This document shows positions 1-10,946 of a DNA stretch of 64,000 nucleotides, piece after piece (position 1 is the first letter of the stretch; the number at the start of each line of letters is the position of its first letter). Both the position numbers and the translations under genes were made by a program. Source of the DNA: Desulfovermiculus halophilus DSM 18834 (lineage in GTDB: Bacteria; Desulfobacterota; Desulfovibrionia; Desulfovibrionales; Desulfothermaceae); contig NZ_JIAK01000018.1 in the NCBI RefSeq assembly GCF_000620765.1, forward strand, positions 1 through 64,000, in the 5' to 3' direction. The notes beneath the pieces were generated by a model. That model ran no database searches. It was not told the DNA's origin and worked only from the letters and a program-made list of their open reading frames with translations.

Positions 1-265
1 GTCCGGGGCCAAATGCAGGGTTGTCATTCCATACCTGCAGGATGGCTGATTCCTGCTCAGGGGTTATTTCCTTTTCCCCTCGGCCTGACCGACGGGGCTG
101 ATGCTCGAGAAACGCTTCTTCACCAAGCTCCTTGAGCTGTCTTTTCCACTCATAGACCGTGGTGTAGTGGACCCCAGCTACCTTGGCTGCTTCCTTGGGT
201 CCGATCTGTTTGGCGTGTTTCAGGATAGTAAGTTTTTGTGCTTGACTAAATTGCTTGTTGCCCAT
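1..265 (-). CDS. IS transposase, N-terminal part (runs off left edge)
   Basis: Reading the minus strand from an ATG at 265 gives 88 open codons to the window edge, starting MGNKQFSQAQKLTILKHAKQ. The segment is a helix-turn-helix typical of IS3/IS481-like transposase N-termini (A-K-V-A-G-V-H-Y-T-T-V-Y-E-W), followed by a basic linker and another predicted helical stretch. The catalytic DDE domain would lie to the left, outside the window, so intactness cannot be judged. Family placement (IS3 or IS481) is inference. It marks the left flank of the defence cargo as mobile-element territory. Confidence 0.65.
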   Translation of the reverse strand, partial: MGNKQFSQAQKLTILKHAKQIGPKEAAKVAGVHYTTVYEWKRQLKELGEEAFLEHQPRRSGRGEKEITPEQESAILQVWNDNPAFGPG

Positions 266-929
266 GACACTTTCTCCTCTGGTTTAAGCCGGGAGAAAGT
301 GTTACCCTGATTCAAGCCATTTTGTCCGGATTTTTATTACCAAAAACATTATTGACTTTTCCCTTCCCCCTCAGGTAAGCCTATCGAGGGGTAAGTAACA
401 ACATTTATACTCGACGATTGTTTCCAAATCGCCGTATCCAATCTCCATTTTCCACAGTCTACACTCAACCGGAGGCGGCTTGTCCACATCGCGATATAGA
501 GGTGATATTGTCGCGGGCTCGCTTCTGGTCCCTGAGAGCAGGAATGTCCTGCTTTGAAGGCATTTCTGCTTGATACATATCAAGTGCATTGTATGGTCAG
601 TTCAGGCCAAGTGGCCATGCTGTTGAGTTCCGGAATATAATCTGGATGCTCTCCCTCCTTTAGCTAAATCCTCACCCCGGCAAGTAGATCTTCACCAATA
701 CCTACTTGTTCATTTTTCTTTTCAAATTCCTTTCTATTTTAGAATCCTGCTTTATCCTGCCATCATATTGACCTTTACTTTAGTTTCAGGTATCCCAAAT
801 GGAAAATACGTAAGATTCATACTTTCTTGGCTTATATTTGCTTTCATTTCATAAGCTAAGTAATATCAATATATTACCATTCGTTGGTCAGTCTTCTTTT
901 TCTTCATAGAAATCAATTGCAAGGCTTAT
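266..929. other. 664-bp gene-poor leader of the defence operon
   Basis: This stretch is more AT-rich than its surroundings. I see no convincing gene. The longest minus-strand frame (371-589) has no recognisable family, though its tail reads rather protein-like and could be a relic. The right part, 640-929, presumably holds the promoter of the SNF2 gene. The left 50 bases may include the IS terminus, but I could not pair it with the other end because that end is outside the window. Confidence 0.4.
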
Positions 930-3917
930 ATGCCCCAGACATCGGCTTCACCTATTGCCCCTGGTGCCCGGGTTCTTATCCGGGACACTGAATGGCTGGT
1001 CAGACGGGTGGATAAATCGTCCTTTGGAGAAAAAGCCCTTACCTGCGTAGGGGTGTCTGAACTGGTTCGGGACAAGGAAGCGGTCTTTCTCACAGATCTG
1101 GAAGCCAGGCGCACACCCATTCAGGTCTTGGATCCAGCCGCCACCAGGCTGGTCCCGGACAGGTCCAACCAGTATGAGGACAGTCTCCTGTATCTGGAAA
1201 GCCTGCTTCGGCAGACCCCGCCCACAGATGCCAACATATATATAGGTCACCAGGCAGCCATGGATTTAGTGCCCTACCAGCTGGACCCAGCCCTTCAGGC
1301 CCTGGACAAGCCCAGACAACGGATCCTGATCGCCGATGCCGTGGGTCTGGGCAAGACCCTGGAGGCCGGAATTCTGGTGAGTGAGCTCATCCGCCGCGGC
1401 CGGGGCAAACGTATCCTGGTGGTAACCATGAAGAGCATGCTCTCCCAGTTCCAGAAGGAATTCTGGACCAGGTTTGCCATTCCCCTGACCCGGCTGGACT
1501 CCATCGGACTGCAACGGGTCCGGTCCCGCATACCCACCAACCACAATCCCTTTTATTATTTCGACAAGTCTATCATCTCCATAGACACCCTGAAACAGGA
1601 CAACGAGTTCAGGGTACACCTGGAAAAGGCCTCCTGGGACATCATTGTTATCGATGAGGCCCAGAATGTAGCTGAGCGCGGCCACGGCCGGACCCAGCGG
1701 GCCAGACTGGCCAAGCTCTTGTCCAAAAAATCAGACAGCCTGATCATGCTCTCGGCCACTCCCCACGACGGCCGGGCCAGGAGCTTCGCCAGCCTGATGA
1801 ACATGCTCGATCCCACGGCCATCGCCAATCCGGACAACTACGGGCCTGAGGATATCCGGGGCCTGTTTATCCGTCGGTTCAAAAAGGACATTCAGCACCA
1901 GGTCAAGGGATCATTCCAGGAGCGGCGGATAAGCACCAGTTCGGTCCAGGCCTCACCGGAAGAGGAACAGGCCTTTTCCGATCTGGTGTCCTTAAATATC
2001 CAGAGCCTGGACAAGCGCCGAAGCGGTGGACATCTGTTCAAGACCACCCTGGAAAAGGCCCTGTTTTCCAGCCCGGCCGCCTGCCTGGAGACCATCGAGG
2101 CCCGGCTGAGGCATCTCAAGCAGAAGCAACAGAATGCAGCCCAGCAAAATATTCCTGTATCCCCTTCTTTTCCCGAGGCACCATCTGCCAATGATACCCC
2201 AAACTCTAAAAATACTGCCAACTCCAGTCTCCAGAATGTAGGGGCGGATTATTCGCCCTCTTTAACTGACATCCAGGCCCTGCAATCCCTTCGCCAATCA
2301 GTGGCTGCCATAACTCCTGAACGGTTCAGCCGGTTTCAGAAGCTGGTTGAGCTGCTATCCGACCCCTCCAACTCACTATATTGGACCGGAAAGGACCCCA
2401 AAGATCGTCTGGTCATATTCACTGAACGTATCGCCACCTTGAATTTTTTGGCTAAACATCTGCCAGGAAAACTGGGGCTCAAAGACAAGCAGTTCGCCTT
2501 GCTGCACGGACGGCTTTCTGACATCGATCAACAACAGGTGGTGGAAGACTTCGGCCGGGAAGAATCACCTCTGCGGCTACTTGTTGCTTCAGACGTGGCC
2601 TCGGAAGGAATCAATCTGCACTATCTCTCCCATCGGCTCATTCATTTTGATATCCCCTGGTCCCTCATGGTTTTCCAACAGCGAAATGGTCGTATCGATC
2701 GCTACGGACAGGAGCACACACCGCTTATCCATTATCTGCTTATCCAAAGTCAGACCCCGAAGATAAAAGGGGACATGCGCATTCTGGATTTGCTCATCAA
2801 GAAGGATGAGGAAGCTACCAAGAATATTGGTGACCCTTCTGCCCTGATGGGGGTCTTTGATATTGACGCTGAAGAGGCAAAGACAGCTTCCGCCTTGGAG
2901 CAGGGACAGAGCGCAGAGGAGTTTGAAACTGAGGTCCTGTCCGGTGATCCCGAAGAGGACCTTGATCTTTTGAGCTTCCTGGAACAGGGACAAGAAACAT
3001 TAGATGAGCATTCCAGCTCTGAGCGCATATCACAACTGCCTACCCTTTTTGAGGATGACTTTGCCTACGCCCGAAAGGCCCTGACCAAACTGTCCCAAGA
3101 TCAGGATCTAAATCTGGATATCGACCCTGAACAGCGCGTCCTCCAAGTCAGCATGCCGGATGACCTGGCCTTCAGGTTTAGGTTTCTTCCCCGCGAGATT
3201 CAGCCGGAGAGCGGGCTGCTCATATTCACTGATGACCGGCAGACCATGCAGGATGAGATCAAGCGCTGCCGCAAGGACGAGCAGGCCTGGCCTCGCCTTC
3301 ACTACCTCTGGCCCTTACACCCGGCCATGCAGTGGCTCAGCGACAGATTGCAGACCAGCTTCGGGCGGCACGAGGCCCCAGTACTAACTGTGCCCACTTT
3401 GCTGGAAGGCGAGATTATTTATCTTTTGACTGGCATCATTCCCAACCGTAAGGGACAGTCTTTGATACAGAAGTGGTTCGGGGTCACGGTGGTCCAGGGC
3501 AAGTTACAGGGTATTCAGCCCCTGGAGACAATCCTGGAGCGCACAGGACTTGGTGAGAGAACCTTTTCCAATCCTGGAGACCTGAAAATCAGCGAGCAGG
3601 CAGAGAAGCTTTTGCCGGACGTGCTGCACAAGGCCCAGGACTGGATGAAAAAGGTGCGCAAGTCATTTGAAAACGAGCTCAATCCGCAGCTGAGTGAACA
3701 TCTGCAAAGACTGGAGGCCTTGAAGGACCGGCATAAAAGGGAAATCCAGGCCTACTATGATGAACAGAAAGTCGCTGAGACAGTCAAGAAACGACGCAAG
3801 GATGAAAAGAATAGGGAAGTGGAAAGCCTGTTTGCAGAGTATATGCAGTGGATTGAGGATACATTGAGCACAGAAGAGCAGGCTTATATTAAGGTTGGGG
3901 CGGTGTTGCAGGGGTGA
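930..3917 (+). CDS. SNF2/HepA-type DEAD-like ATPase, DrmD-like
   Basis: A 995-residue superfamily 2 ATPase of the SNF2/RapA class. Visible motifs are Walker A in ADAVGLGKTLEAG near residue 135, the motif II box IDEAQN near 241, motif III LSATPHD near 275, and the C-terminal helicase motifs ASDVASEGINL near 554 and QQRNGRIDRYGQ near 585. The last 300 residues are charged and helical. DrmD of class 1 DISARM has the same layout and precedes a DNA methylase, as here. Residues about 400-450 form a Pro/Ser/Asn-rich linker holding an in-frame copy of the palindromic repeat at 2238-2260. The likely role is ATP-driven DNA translocation in phage DNA recognition; assignment to DrmD rests on motifs and order. 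Confidence 0.85.
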   Translation: MPQTSASPIAPGARVLIRDTEWLVRRVDKSSFGEKALTCVGVSELVRDKEAVFLTDLEARRTPIQVLDPAATRLVPDRSNQYEDSLLYLESLLRQTPPTDANIYIGHQAAMDLVPYQLDPALQALDKPRQRILIADAVGLGKTLEAGILVSELIRRGRGKRILVVTMKSMLSQFQKEFWTRFAIPLTRLDSIGLQRVRSRIPTNHNPFYYFDKSIISIDTLKQDNEFRVHLEKASWDIIVIDEAQNVAERGHGRTQRARLAKLLSKKSDSLIMLSATPHDGRARSFASLMNMLDPTAIANPDNYGPEDIRGLFIRRFKKDIQHQVKGSFQERRISTSSVQASPEEEQAFSDLVSLNIQSLDKRRSGGHLFKTTLEKALFSSPAACLETIEARLRHLKQKQQNAAQQNIPVSPSFPEAPSANDTPNSKNTANSSLQNVGADYSPSLTDIQALQSLRQSVAAITPERFSRFQKLVELLSDPSNSLYWTGKDPKDRLVIFTERIATLNFLAKHLPGKLGLKDKQFALLHGRLSDIDQQQVVEDFGREESPLRLLVASDVASEGINLHYLSHRLIHFDIPWSLMVFQQRNGRIDRYGQEHTPLIHYLLIQSQTPKIKGDMRILDLLIKKDEEATKNIGDPSALMGVFDIDAEEAKTASALEQGQSAEEFETEVLSGDPEEDLDLLSFLEQGQETLDEHSSSERISQLPTLFEDDFAYARKALTKLSQDQDLNLDIDPEQRVLQVSMPDDLAFRFRFLPREIQPESGLLIFTDDRQTMQDEIKRCRKDEQAWPRLHYLWPLHPAMQWLSDRLQTSFGRHEAPVLTVPTLLEGEIIYLLTGIIPNRKGQSLIQKWFGVTVVQGKLQGIQPLETILERTGLGERTFSNPGDLKISEQAEKLLPDVLHKAQDWMKKVRKSFENELNPQLSEHLQRLEALKDRHKREIQAYYDEQKVAETVKKRRKDEKNREVESLFAEYMQWIEDTLSTEEQAYIKVGAVLQG
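2238..2260 (+). repeat. Palindromic repeat copy P1, inside SNF2 gene
   Basis: GTAGGGGCGGATTATTCGCC core, read in frame as VGADYSPS within the linker of the SNF2-type ATPase. Confidence 0.8.
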
Positions 3918-4131
3918 TTTTTTGAGGAATACACGGGCAGAGACAAGCTCTGCCCCTACGGCCTTAAACCCGACATCCGGATATATTTGTGGGCGGTACA
4001 TCAATCTCCGGCCCTTCATACCCGTAGGGGCGGACCTTGTGTCCGCCCGAAAGACCTTGTGTCCGCTCGGATCCAAATTGCGGATGCGTGCGAGCTGATT
4101 TAATCTAATAAACCCCAAAACGGCATAACCC
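3918..4131. repeat. Spacer with palindromic repeat copies P2 and P3
   Basis: The gap between the SNF2 and methylase genes holds two members of the palindrome family. P2 (about 3935-3960) is GGGCAGAG...CTCTGCCCCTACG. P3 (about 4023-4050) is CGTAGGGGCGGAC...GTCCGCCCG, followed by a partial second copy of its right half at 4051-4070. Both can fold as hairpins. No T-run follows, so neither looks like a terminator, and the two genes may still be co-transcribed. Confidence 0.7.
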
Positions 4132-7100
4132 ATGACCCTCGACCTGACAGGCATCAGCAACGAAAACGAGTTCTATACTCACCACTATCTCTCGGCCATC
4201 CTGGAGAATGATCTCAAGGATCTGTTCAAGGAATGGAACAGGCGGCAGAAGGAAGAGAAAATCCCCACCCCTGCGTCCATTATCGGAGGCCTGTCCAGGG
4301 ACTACTTCCGCCTGCGCAGTGACCTGTCCGAAACCAAGGGTCCGGACACCAGGCAGCAGCTCCAGGAAACCTTTTTGGAGAAACTCATCTCCGCCCTTGG
4401 CTATCCATATCAGCCCCAGAACCAGGAAGGACTGGACGGACAGCTCATTCCGGTAGCCGGAGAAATCTGCAAAGGCTCTGGTGCGCCTGAGCTGTGGGTC
4501 TTGCCTGCTGTGGACGGAGTTGGTCAGGACGCAGTGGATCCCCTGGAGCTCACTCCCCAGCCCGACCAATTGGGGGCCACCCCCAATGCCCCGAATCAAC
4601 CTCAGCCCTACGAATCATCCGTAGGGGCGAATAATCATTCGCCCTCCCTCACCTGGCAAACCCTGCTCACCAAGGCCATCTTTGCCCGAGAAGAGCCGCC
4701 CCGTTGGGTGATCTTAGCCGGAACTTCCCAGGTCCTGCTCATGGACAGAGCTAAATGGGCCCAGAAGCGCCTGCTGCGTTTTGACCTGGACGAGATCCTG
4801 GCCCGGCGGGAGGACTCTACCCTTAAAGCCATGGCTGCCCTGGTACACAGGGAAAGCGTCTGTCCGGAAGATGGCATCCCCCTTTTGGATACTCTGGAGG
4901 AAAATTCCCACAAGCACGCTTATGCAGTATCTGAAGACCTCAAATACGCCCTGCGGGAATGCATTGAGCTTTTGGGCAATGAGGCGGTCTGGTACCTGGA
5001 AAATACCAGGCGTAAAGGGGTCTACTCCGGGGAGGAAAAAATCGATCCGGAACAGCTCTCCCGAGAATGCCTGCGCTTTATGTACCGGCTGCTTTTTCTC
5101 TTTTATATAGAGTCTCGGCCGGATCTCGGTTATGTGCCCATGCAGGCCGAGGCCTACCGCAATGGCTATAGCCTGGAATCTCTTCGTGACCTGGAAATGG
5201 TTCCCTTGACCACTTCGGAGTCCCAGGACAAATACTTCATCCACGAGTCTTTGCAGCTCTTATTCGATCTTATCTACAACGGCTATCCTCCGGCCAAAAA
5301 CGTGCATGAACAAAAGGCCTTGATGCCCGAGGACTCCCTGTACAACACCTTCTGCATTCCGCCCCTGCGCTCCCATCTCTTTGACCCGGACCTGACCCCA
5401 ATTTTGAAAAAGGTACGCTTTAGAAACAAGGTCCTGCAAAAGATCATCCGCCTCATGTCCCTGTCCCGCCCGACCAAGAGCCGCAGCCAGCGCCGTGGCC
5501 GCATCTCCTATGCTCAGCTGGGTATCAACCAGCTTGGCGCTGTATACGAAGGCCTGCTTTCATACCGCGGTTTTTTTGTCCAGCACAACGATGGTTTGTA
5601 CGAGGTCAAGCCGGCTGGCGAAGCCTGGGACCCTTTGGGTATTGCCTACTTTGTTCCGCAGGAAGATCTGCGCAACTACTCTGAACAGGAAAAAGTATAC
5701 AACCAGGACGGCACCCTGACCCACTATCCCAAAGGGACCTTCATCTATCGCATGTCCGGCCGGGACCGGCAGAAGTCGGCCTCCTACTACACCCCGGAAT
5801 CCCTGACCCAGTGTCTGGTCAAGTACTCCCTTAAAGAGCTCCTGAAAGATAAATCCGCAGACGATATCCTGGATCTGACCATCTGCGAGCCGGCCATGGG
5901 TTCGGCCGCATTCTTGAACGAAGCGATCAATCAGCTGGCGGAAAGCTATCTGGACAAGAAGCAGCGGGAGCAAAGCAAACAGCTCACAGTCGAGCAACAG
6001 GCCCTGGAAAAGCAGAAGGTCAAGACCTATCTGGCGGACAACAATGTCTTTGGGATAGACCTCAACTCAGTGGCTGTGGAGCTGGCCGAGGTCTCTCTGT
6101 GGCTGAACACCATCCACCCCGGCGGGTACATGCCCTGGTTCGGAAACCAGCTGGTCTGCGGCAACTCTTTGATCGGGGCCAGAAAGGACGTGTACAGCCC
6201 GCATCTGCTGCGCCCAAAATCAAAAACCGATCCCCTATGGCTGGATAAAGTCCCAAAGCGTATTCAGCCCGGAGAGAAGCGGCCCCAGGGAGCGGTCTAT
6301 CACTTCCTGCTCCCGGATAAGGACATGGCTGCGTACACCGACAAAAACGTCAAAAAACTTGTCCCGGATGCCTTTCAGGCCATCAAGGACTGGAAAAAGG
6401 AGTTCACCAAGCCCTTTTCCCAAGAGGATGTGCGGCAACTGCAAAAGCTCTCCCAGGCTGTGGATGCCCTTTGGTTTGTTCACATCCAGAAACAGCGTGA
6501 ACTCAGACAAAAGACCAGGGATTCCCTGCCCTTTTTCGGGCACCAGGACGCGGACCGGGAGCAGACCTCAGTAGCCCGCAAGGACCGCATCCTGCGCCAG
6601 GAGCAATGGGCCGAGGGCCTGCGCCATTCCACACCCTTTAAGCGTCTGAAATTGGCCATGGACTACTGGTGCGCCTTGTGGTTCTGGCCCTTGGAGCAGA
6701 CCGATATATTGCCCGGCCGGGAGGCTTTTTTGCTGGAAATGTCTCTTATCCTGCAAGGGGAAGTATATGAATCCCTGACAGATGAGCACGGCCATGCCTA
6801 CCTGCCGGGGACCAATCCCAAACAGGAGCAGCTCAAGCTCCCCTTTGACCGGCGCTTGGGTCTGGTGGATGTGGACAAGCTGTGCGAGAAAATGGATCGC
6901 CTCAAACTGGCTCGGGACTTAGCAGCCAAATACCGCTTTCTGCACTGGGAGCTGGAGTTTGCCGACATTCTGGAGGACCGGGGCGGGTTTGATCTGATTC
7001 TGGGGAATCCGCCGTGGATTCAGGTCTCCTGGCATGAGGGCGGATTTATGGGCGACCATGAGCCGCTCTTTGCCCTCAAAAAATACAGCGCCTCCAAGCT

Positions 7101-9114
7101 GGCCGGTCTGCGTAATGAGACCCTGGAGAAACGAAACCTGACCTCAGAGTATCTGAGTGCCTATGAAGAGGCGGAAGGAACCCAGCTTTTCTTAAATGCA
7201 CGGCAGAATTACAAAGACTTGGAAGGGATGAAGGCCAATTTGTACAAGTGTTTTTTGCCTCAGGCCTGGAGACATGGAAAGCTGGACGGGATCTTCAGTT
7301 TTTTGCATCCCGAGGGGGTTTATGATGATCCGAATGGGGGAAACCTGCGGGAAGCAGTGTATCCCAGGCTGAGGTATCATTTTCAGTTTCACAATGAATT
7401 CAAACTGTTTTCTGATGTCCATCATGCCACAATGTTCAGCATAAATACATACGCAGCCTGTGCTGATCAGGCATCATTTACTCACATCGCCAACCTCTAT
7501 GCCTCCAGAACAGTTGATACCTGCTTTGAGCACAGCGGCCAAGGACCGGTGCCAGGCATCAAGGACGAAGACAATAAGTGGAACGTGCACGGCCATGCCT
7601 CCCGCCTGATTTCGGTAACTGAACAGGAGCTCTCCTTGTTTGCCAGTCTCTATGATCCAGAAGGCACCCCTGCTTTACAGGCCAGATTGCCAGCCCTGCA
7701 CTCCAGAGAGCTGGTTCAGGTGTTGGAGAAGTTTGCCGCCCAGCCCCAAAAGCTGGGGGACTTGCAGGGCGAGTATTTCTCCACCCAGCACTGGAACGAA
7801 ACCAACTCCCAGCAAGACGGCACTATCCGCCGGGAAACCAAATTTCCAGATACATCTGAAGAGTGGGTTCTCTCCGGCCCGCACTTCTTTGTGGGCAATC
7901 CCTTGTACCAGACCCCCAGAACTGAATGCACCAAAAACGCTGACTACGACATCCTGGATCTGACTGAACTGCCAGACGACTACCTGCCCCGGACCAACTA
8001 CGTCCCGGCCTGCTCCAAAGAGAAATATGAGCGGCGTACGCCGAAGGTACCATGGGATGGGCGGTTGGTGACGGAGTATTATCGATTTATTACCAAGTTC
8101 CAGCTTTCACAAAGTGGAGAAAGAACATTTCTCAATACAATTATTCCTCCAAAAGTTGGGCACATAAACACAATTGTTAGCTATACTTTTAAAAATATAA
8201 ACAAGCTTGTCGGCTATAGTGCTTCATCTATAAGTGTTCCATACGACTTTTTTGTTAAGTCAAGTGGTAGGCCAGCTTCAACAAGTCTTACAAGTCTAAT
8301 ACCATTTATTGAAATGCCCAAACAGGCAATGCTTAGAGCATTATTATTATGCTGTGTTACTGAGTTATATAGATCCCTCTGGTCCACCTGCTGGCAGGAG
8401 GACTTCACCTCCGACTCCTGGGCCAAGTCCGATTCCCGCCTGCCCAACGCCTTTTTCCGCAATTTGACCCCTGACTGGCACCGGGATTGCGCCCTGCGCA
8501 CAGACTACACCCGCCGTCAGGCTTTGGTGGAGATCGATGTGCTCACGGCCATGGCTCTGGGCCTGACCCTGGAGGAGCTCAAAACCATCTACCGGGTCCA
8601 GTTCCCTGTCATGCGCCAGTACGAGGCAGACACCTGGTATGACCAGAACGGCCGAATAGCGTTCACCAACTCCAAGGGCCTGTCCGGGGTGGGATTTTCG
8701 CGCAAAAAGTGGAACGAACTGACTGAAGAGACCAGGGACGACAGTGGCCGGGTCATCCGGGTTCCCGTAGGGGCGAATCATTATTCGCCCTCTTCAGATT
8801 CGCAGAACAGGCAACAAATATCCGTCAATCACCCCCAAACCCACATGCAGGCCGTAGGGGCGAATAATTATTCGCCCTCTTCGGCCCGCCATCAAAAAGA
8901 CGAAAAATCAAAGAGGGCGAAAGATTTTTCGCCCCTACTAAAACCAGACCAGGGTACACACATGCCCACCCTACAGCGAACCGTAACCGACGACACCCTG
9001 CCGGACGGACCGTATGAGAAGACCATTGAGTACGTCCCGCCCTTTGACAAATGCGACCGGGAGGAGGATTACGAAACCGTGTGGGCGGAGTTTGAGCGAA
9101 GGTTTCAGGAATAG
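4132..9114 (+). CDS. Large N6-adenine DNA methylase (Eco57I/PglX type), DrmMI-like
   Basis: A 1660-residue adenine-specific methyltransferase. The SAM-binding motif I reads [14 protein letters not shown] near residue 585, preceded by [11 protein letters not shown] downstream [18 protein letters not shown] block and catalytic motif IV GNPPW near residue 960 complete the gamma-class N6A pattern. The N-terminal 500 residues resemble the helical domain of type IIG and BREX PglX enzymes; the region after NPPW should hold target recognition. I see no obvious nuclease motif. Palindromic repeats are inserted in frame near residue 165 and three times near the C-terminus. Next to a DrmD-like ATPase it probably methylates host DNA for self/non-self discrimination, as DrmMI does in DISARM. 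The start lacks a clear ribosome-binding site. Confidence 0.85.
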   Translation: MTLDLTGISNENEFYTHHYLSAILENDLKDLFKEWNRRQKEEKIPTPASIIGGLSRDYFRLRSDLSETKGPDTRQQLQETFLEKLISALGYPYQPQNQEGLDGQLIPVAGEICKGSGAPELWVLPAVDGVGQDAVDPLELTPQPDQLGATPNAPNQPQPYESSVGANNHSPSLTWQTLLTKAIFAREEPPRWVILAGTSQVLLMDRAKWAQKRLLRFDLDEILARREDSTLKAMAALVHRESVCPEDGIPLLDTLEENSHKHAYAVSEDLKYALRECIELLGNEAVWYLENTRRKGVYSGEEKIDPEQLSRECLRFMYRLLFLFYIESRPDLGYVPMQAEAYRNGYSLESLRDLEMVPLTTSESQDKYFIHESLQLLFDLIYNGYPPAKNVHEQKALMPEDSLYNTFCIPPLRSHLFDPDLTPILKKVRFRNKVLQKIIRLMSLSRPTKSRSQRRGRISYAQLGINQLGAVYEGLLSYRGFFVQHNDGLYEVKPAGEAWDPLGIAYFVPQEDLRNYSEQEKVYNQDGTLTHYPKGTFIYRMSGRDRQKSASYYTPESLTQCLVKYSLKELLKDKSADDILDLTICEPAMGSAAFLNEAINQLAESYLDKKQREQSKQLTVEQQALEKQKVKTYLADNNVFGIDLNSVAVELAEVSLWLNTIHPGGYMPWFGNQLVCGNSLIGARKDVYSPHLLRPKSKTDPLWLDKVPKRIQPGEKRPQGAVYHFLLPDKDMAAYTDKNVKKLVPDAFQAIKDWKKEFTKPFSQEDVRQLQKLSQAVDALWFVHIQKQRELRQKTRDSLPFFGHQDADREQTSVARKDRILRQEQWAEGLRHSTPFKRLKLAMDYWCALWFWPLEQTDILPGREAFLLEMSLILQGEVYESLTDEHGHAYLPGTNPKQEQLKLPFDRRLGLVDVDKLCEKMDRLKLARDLAAKYRFLHWELEFADILEDRGGFDLILGNPPWIQVSWHEGGFMGDHEPLFALKKYSASKLAGLRNETLEKRNLTSEYLSAYEEAEGTQLFLNARQNYKDLEGMKANLYKCFLPQAWRHGKLDGIFSFLHPEGVYDDPNGGNLREAVYPRLRYHFQFHNEFKLFSDVHHATMFSINTYAACADQASFTHIANLYASRTVDTCFEHSGQGPVPGIKDEDNKWNVHGHASRLISVTEQELSLFASLYDPEGTPALQARLPALHSRELVQVLEKFAAQPQKLGDLQGEYFSTQHWNETNSQQDGTIRRETKFPDTSEEWVLSGPHFFVGNPLYQTPRTECTKNADYDILDLTELPDDYLPRTNYVPACSKEKYERRTPKVPWDGRLVTEYYRFITKFQLSQSGERTFLNTIIPPKVGHINTIVSYTFKNINKLVGYSASSISVPYDFFVKSSGRPASTSLTSLIPFIEMPKQAMLRALLLCCVTELYRSLWSTCWQEDFTSDSWAKSDSRLPNAFFRNLTPDWHRDCALRTDYTRRQALVEIDVLTAMALGLTLEELKTIYRVQFPVMRQYEADTWYDQNGRIAFTNSKGLSGVGFSRKKWNELTEETRDDSGRVIRVPVGANHYSPSSDSQNRQQISVNHPQTHMQAVGANNYSPSSARHQKDEKSKRAKDFSPLLKPDQGTHMPTLQRTVTDDTLPDGPYEKTIEYVPPFDKCDREEDYETVWAEFERRFQE
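4621..4646 (+). repeat. Palindromic repeat copy P4, inside methylase gene
   Basis: GTAGGGGCGAATAATCATTC followed by GCCCTC. It is read in frame as VGANNHSPS in a Pro/Gln/Asn-rich linker near residue 165 of the methylase. Confidence 0.8.
8766..8792 (+). repeat. Palindromic repeat copy P5, inside methylase gene
   Basis: CGTAGGGGCGAATCATTATT followed by CGCCCTC, translated [10 protein letters not shown] near the methylase C-terminus. About 20 bases of upstream flank (GGCCG..TCATC.GGGTTCC) also occur beside copy P8. Confidence 0.8.
8854..8879 (+). repeat. Palindromic repeat copy P6, inside methylase gene
   Basis: GTAGGGGCGAATAATTATTC followed by GCCCTC, translated [10 protein letters not shown]. 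It differs from P5 at only a few central bases. Confidence 0.8.
8913..8938 (-). repeat. Palindromic repeat copy P7, inside methylase gene, inverted
   Basis: GAGGGCGAAAGATTTTTCGC followed by CCCTAC: the same element in the opposite orientation, still in frame (RAKDFSPLL), 34 bases after P6. Confidence 0.8.
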
Positions 9115-9166
9115 ACCTCTAAACAACCGCCAAGGCAGAAGAGAATGGCCGAATCATCAGGGTTCC

Positions 9167-9193
9167 CGTAGGGGCGAATGATCAGTCGCCCTC
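9167..9193 (+). repeat. Palindromic repeat copy P8, intergenic
   Basis: CGTAGGGGCGAATGATCAGT followed by CGCCCTC, just after the methylase stop. The 20 bases upstream match the flank of P5, so more than the palindrome itself was duplicated. Confidence 0.75.
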
Positions 9194-9303
9194 TTCAACC
9201 GAAACCTGCAAGAGACAAGAAATTTAAATTTGCTCTCACAGGATATATTTCCCAAAAAGGGAAATTTCCCATTGACGGAAAACAGGTTCTGGGTTATCAA
9301 TAT

Positions 9304-9600
9304 ATGAACGTTGTCGCGCGACCTACGCTGATTGAGTATGAAAAAAAATATCCCAATGCCAAAGATTGGCTCCAGACCTGGTATTATCAAGTAAAGCATG
9401 CAAAGTGGCAAAACTTTGTGGAATTAAAGGCTGAATATCCCAGCACGGACTACGTGGGCAATGATCGATATGTGTTTGATGCGAAAGGAAATCACTATCG
9501 TTTAATTGTAGCTATCAGATTTCAAGCTCAAATGGTCTACATCCGCTGGTTTGGCACCCATGCAGAGTATGACAAACTCCCAGACGCCTCCGCAGTGTAA
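9304..9600 (+). CDS. higB: HigB-family mRNA interferase toxin
   Basis: A 98-residue protein of the HigB branch of the RelE superfamily, expected to cleave mRNA on the ribosome. The C-terminal pattern VFDAKGNHYRLIVAI followed by WFGTHAEYDKL is characteristic, as is W...A.W near the middle. I chose the ATG at 9304 because the frame upstream runs through palindrome P8 and has no family resemblance. The partner antitoxin begins 19 bases downstream. Position between two large defence genes suggests an addiction element or a phage-response module in the island. Confidence 0.85.
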   Translation: MNVVARPTLIEYEKKYPNAKDWLQTWYYQVKHAKWQNFVELKAEYPSTDYVGNDRYVFDAKGNHYRLIVAIRFQAQMVYIRWFGTHAEYDKLPDASAV

Positions 9601-9619
9601 TACCAAGGAGGAACAAATT

Positions 9620-10879
9620 ATGGTTATTGGACTGATTAAAAACGAGACTGAATATCAACAGGCCCTGGATCGGATTGAGGAGCTGTTGGCTGAACCTGCG
9701 AATAATGAAGAGACTGAACGAGAACTGGAGCTCTTGGGGCATCTTGTTGATAAATATGAAAGTGAACAATTCCCCATTGAATATCCGGATCCTGTGAAAG
9801 CTATCAAGAATCGGATGGAAGACCTGGGACTGAGGCAAAAGGATCTGACTCCCATTGTTGGCTCATCGTCAAAAGTTTCCGAGGTCTTAAATTATAAACG
9901 GCGCTTGTCTCTGCCCATGATGAGGGCTCTGAACAAGCACCTCAAGATTCCGCCTGAGGTCTTATTGCAGGAAGATCCGGAGACCCTTCCGGAAGAGGAA
10001 CCTGAAATAGACTGGCAGAAGTTTCATGTCCAAGAGATTGTTCATCGCGGATGGGTACAAATTGGTACTCATATCAAGGACCATGCTGAAGAGATCGTCC
10101 GGTATCTCTATGACCTGGCCGGGCAAAGGACGCCAAATAGCCAAGGGGCAATGCTTCGTCAAGGTGGGTATGGCGGACACAGAGCAGACCCTTATGCTTT
10201 GCAAACCTGGCTGTTGATGGTCATGGCCAAGGCGAATTATTTTGACCAATACTGCTCTCAGACAGTAGCAGGCTATGATCCTGAGCATATCACCCAAGAC
10301 CTTCTTTCTAATTTGGCCCGCTTGAGCGTCCACGGCGAACAGGCCCCTTTACTGGCCAGGGATTACTTGGCCCAGTTAGGCATCAAGCTCATCTTTGAAA
10401 AACGTCTCCGACACACATATCTGGATGGGGCTTGCCTGCTCATGGAAGACGGAACACCAGTTATCGGTCTGACCCTGCGACATGATAGAATAGACGCTTT
10501 TTGGTTCACATTGATGCATGAGATCGCCCACCTCAAATTGCACATCTCCCAAGAACAAAGGTTCATAATCGACGAGAATATCCAGTACAGCATGGAGGAC
10601 AAAGAAAAAGAGGCCTCTGCCTATGCAGCCCAAATTTTCATTCCGGATCACGTCTGGAATGAGCATCCGGCCCGAGTATCTGGCAGAAAAAGGGATATCC
10701 TGGATTTGGCCGACAAGCTTGAGCTCCATCCGGCAATCATTGCCGGAAGGGTTCGGTATGAACGGAACAACTTTAAAATATTACATAACTTGGTTGGTCA
10801 TGGGGTAATGAGGTCACATTGTGAACGGCAAGGTGTGTTTGATCCGGTGGAATGTTCGCCAACGTTATCTGTAAATTAA
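9620..10879 (+). CDS. higA: HigA-type HTH antitoxin fused to ImmA/IrrE metallopeptidase domain
   Basis: A 419-residue protein. The ATG at 9620 has a strong site AAGGAGG at 9604-9610 in the toxin's downstream spacer. Residues about 60-125 form a HigA-like helix-turn-helix (IKNRMEDLGLRQKDLTPIVG, SKVSEVLN). Near residues 295-330 lies a zinc-peptidase motif MHEIAHLKLH of the ImmA/IrrE family. In known families the HTH neutralises and represses higBA and the HEXXH domain cleaves repressors; such long fusions are common in HigA relatives. Whether the peptidase acts on its own HTH is unknown. Confidence 0.85.
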   Translation: MVIGLIKNETEYQQALDRIEELLAEPANNEETERELELLGHLVDKYESEQFPIEYPDPVKAIKNRMEDLGLRQKDLTPIVGSSSKVSEVLNYKRRLSLPMMRALNKHLKIPPEVLLQEDPETLPEEEPEIDWQKFHVQEIVHRGWVQIGTHIKDHAEEIVRYLYDLAGQRTPNSQGAMLRQGGYGGHRADPYALQTWLLMVMAKANYFDQYCSQTVAGYDPEHITQDLLSNLARLSVHGEQAPLLARDYLAQLGIKLIFEKRLRHTYLDGACLLMEDGTPVIGLTLRHDRIDAFWFTLMHEIAHLKLHISQEQRFIIDENIQYSMEDKEKEASAYAAQIFIPDHVWNEHPARVSGRKRDILDLADKLELHPAIIAGRVRYERNNFKILHNLVGHGVMRSHCERQGVFDPVECSPTLSVN

Positions 10880-10946
10880 AACTTGATTACAACCCATGAA
10901 AAACATCCGGATAAAGCTATCAAAGACCCCGGAAGGATCCACGCCG

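Noticed and set aside
101-310. 69-codon plus-strand frame
   Set aside because: It lies opposite the transposase frame, which has a clear HTH; this strand shows no family.
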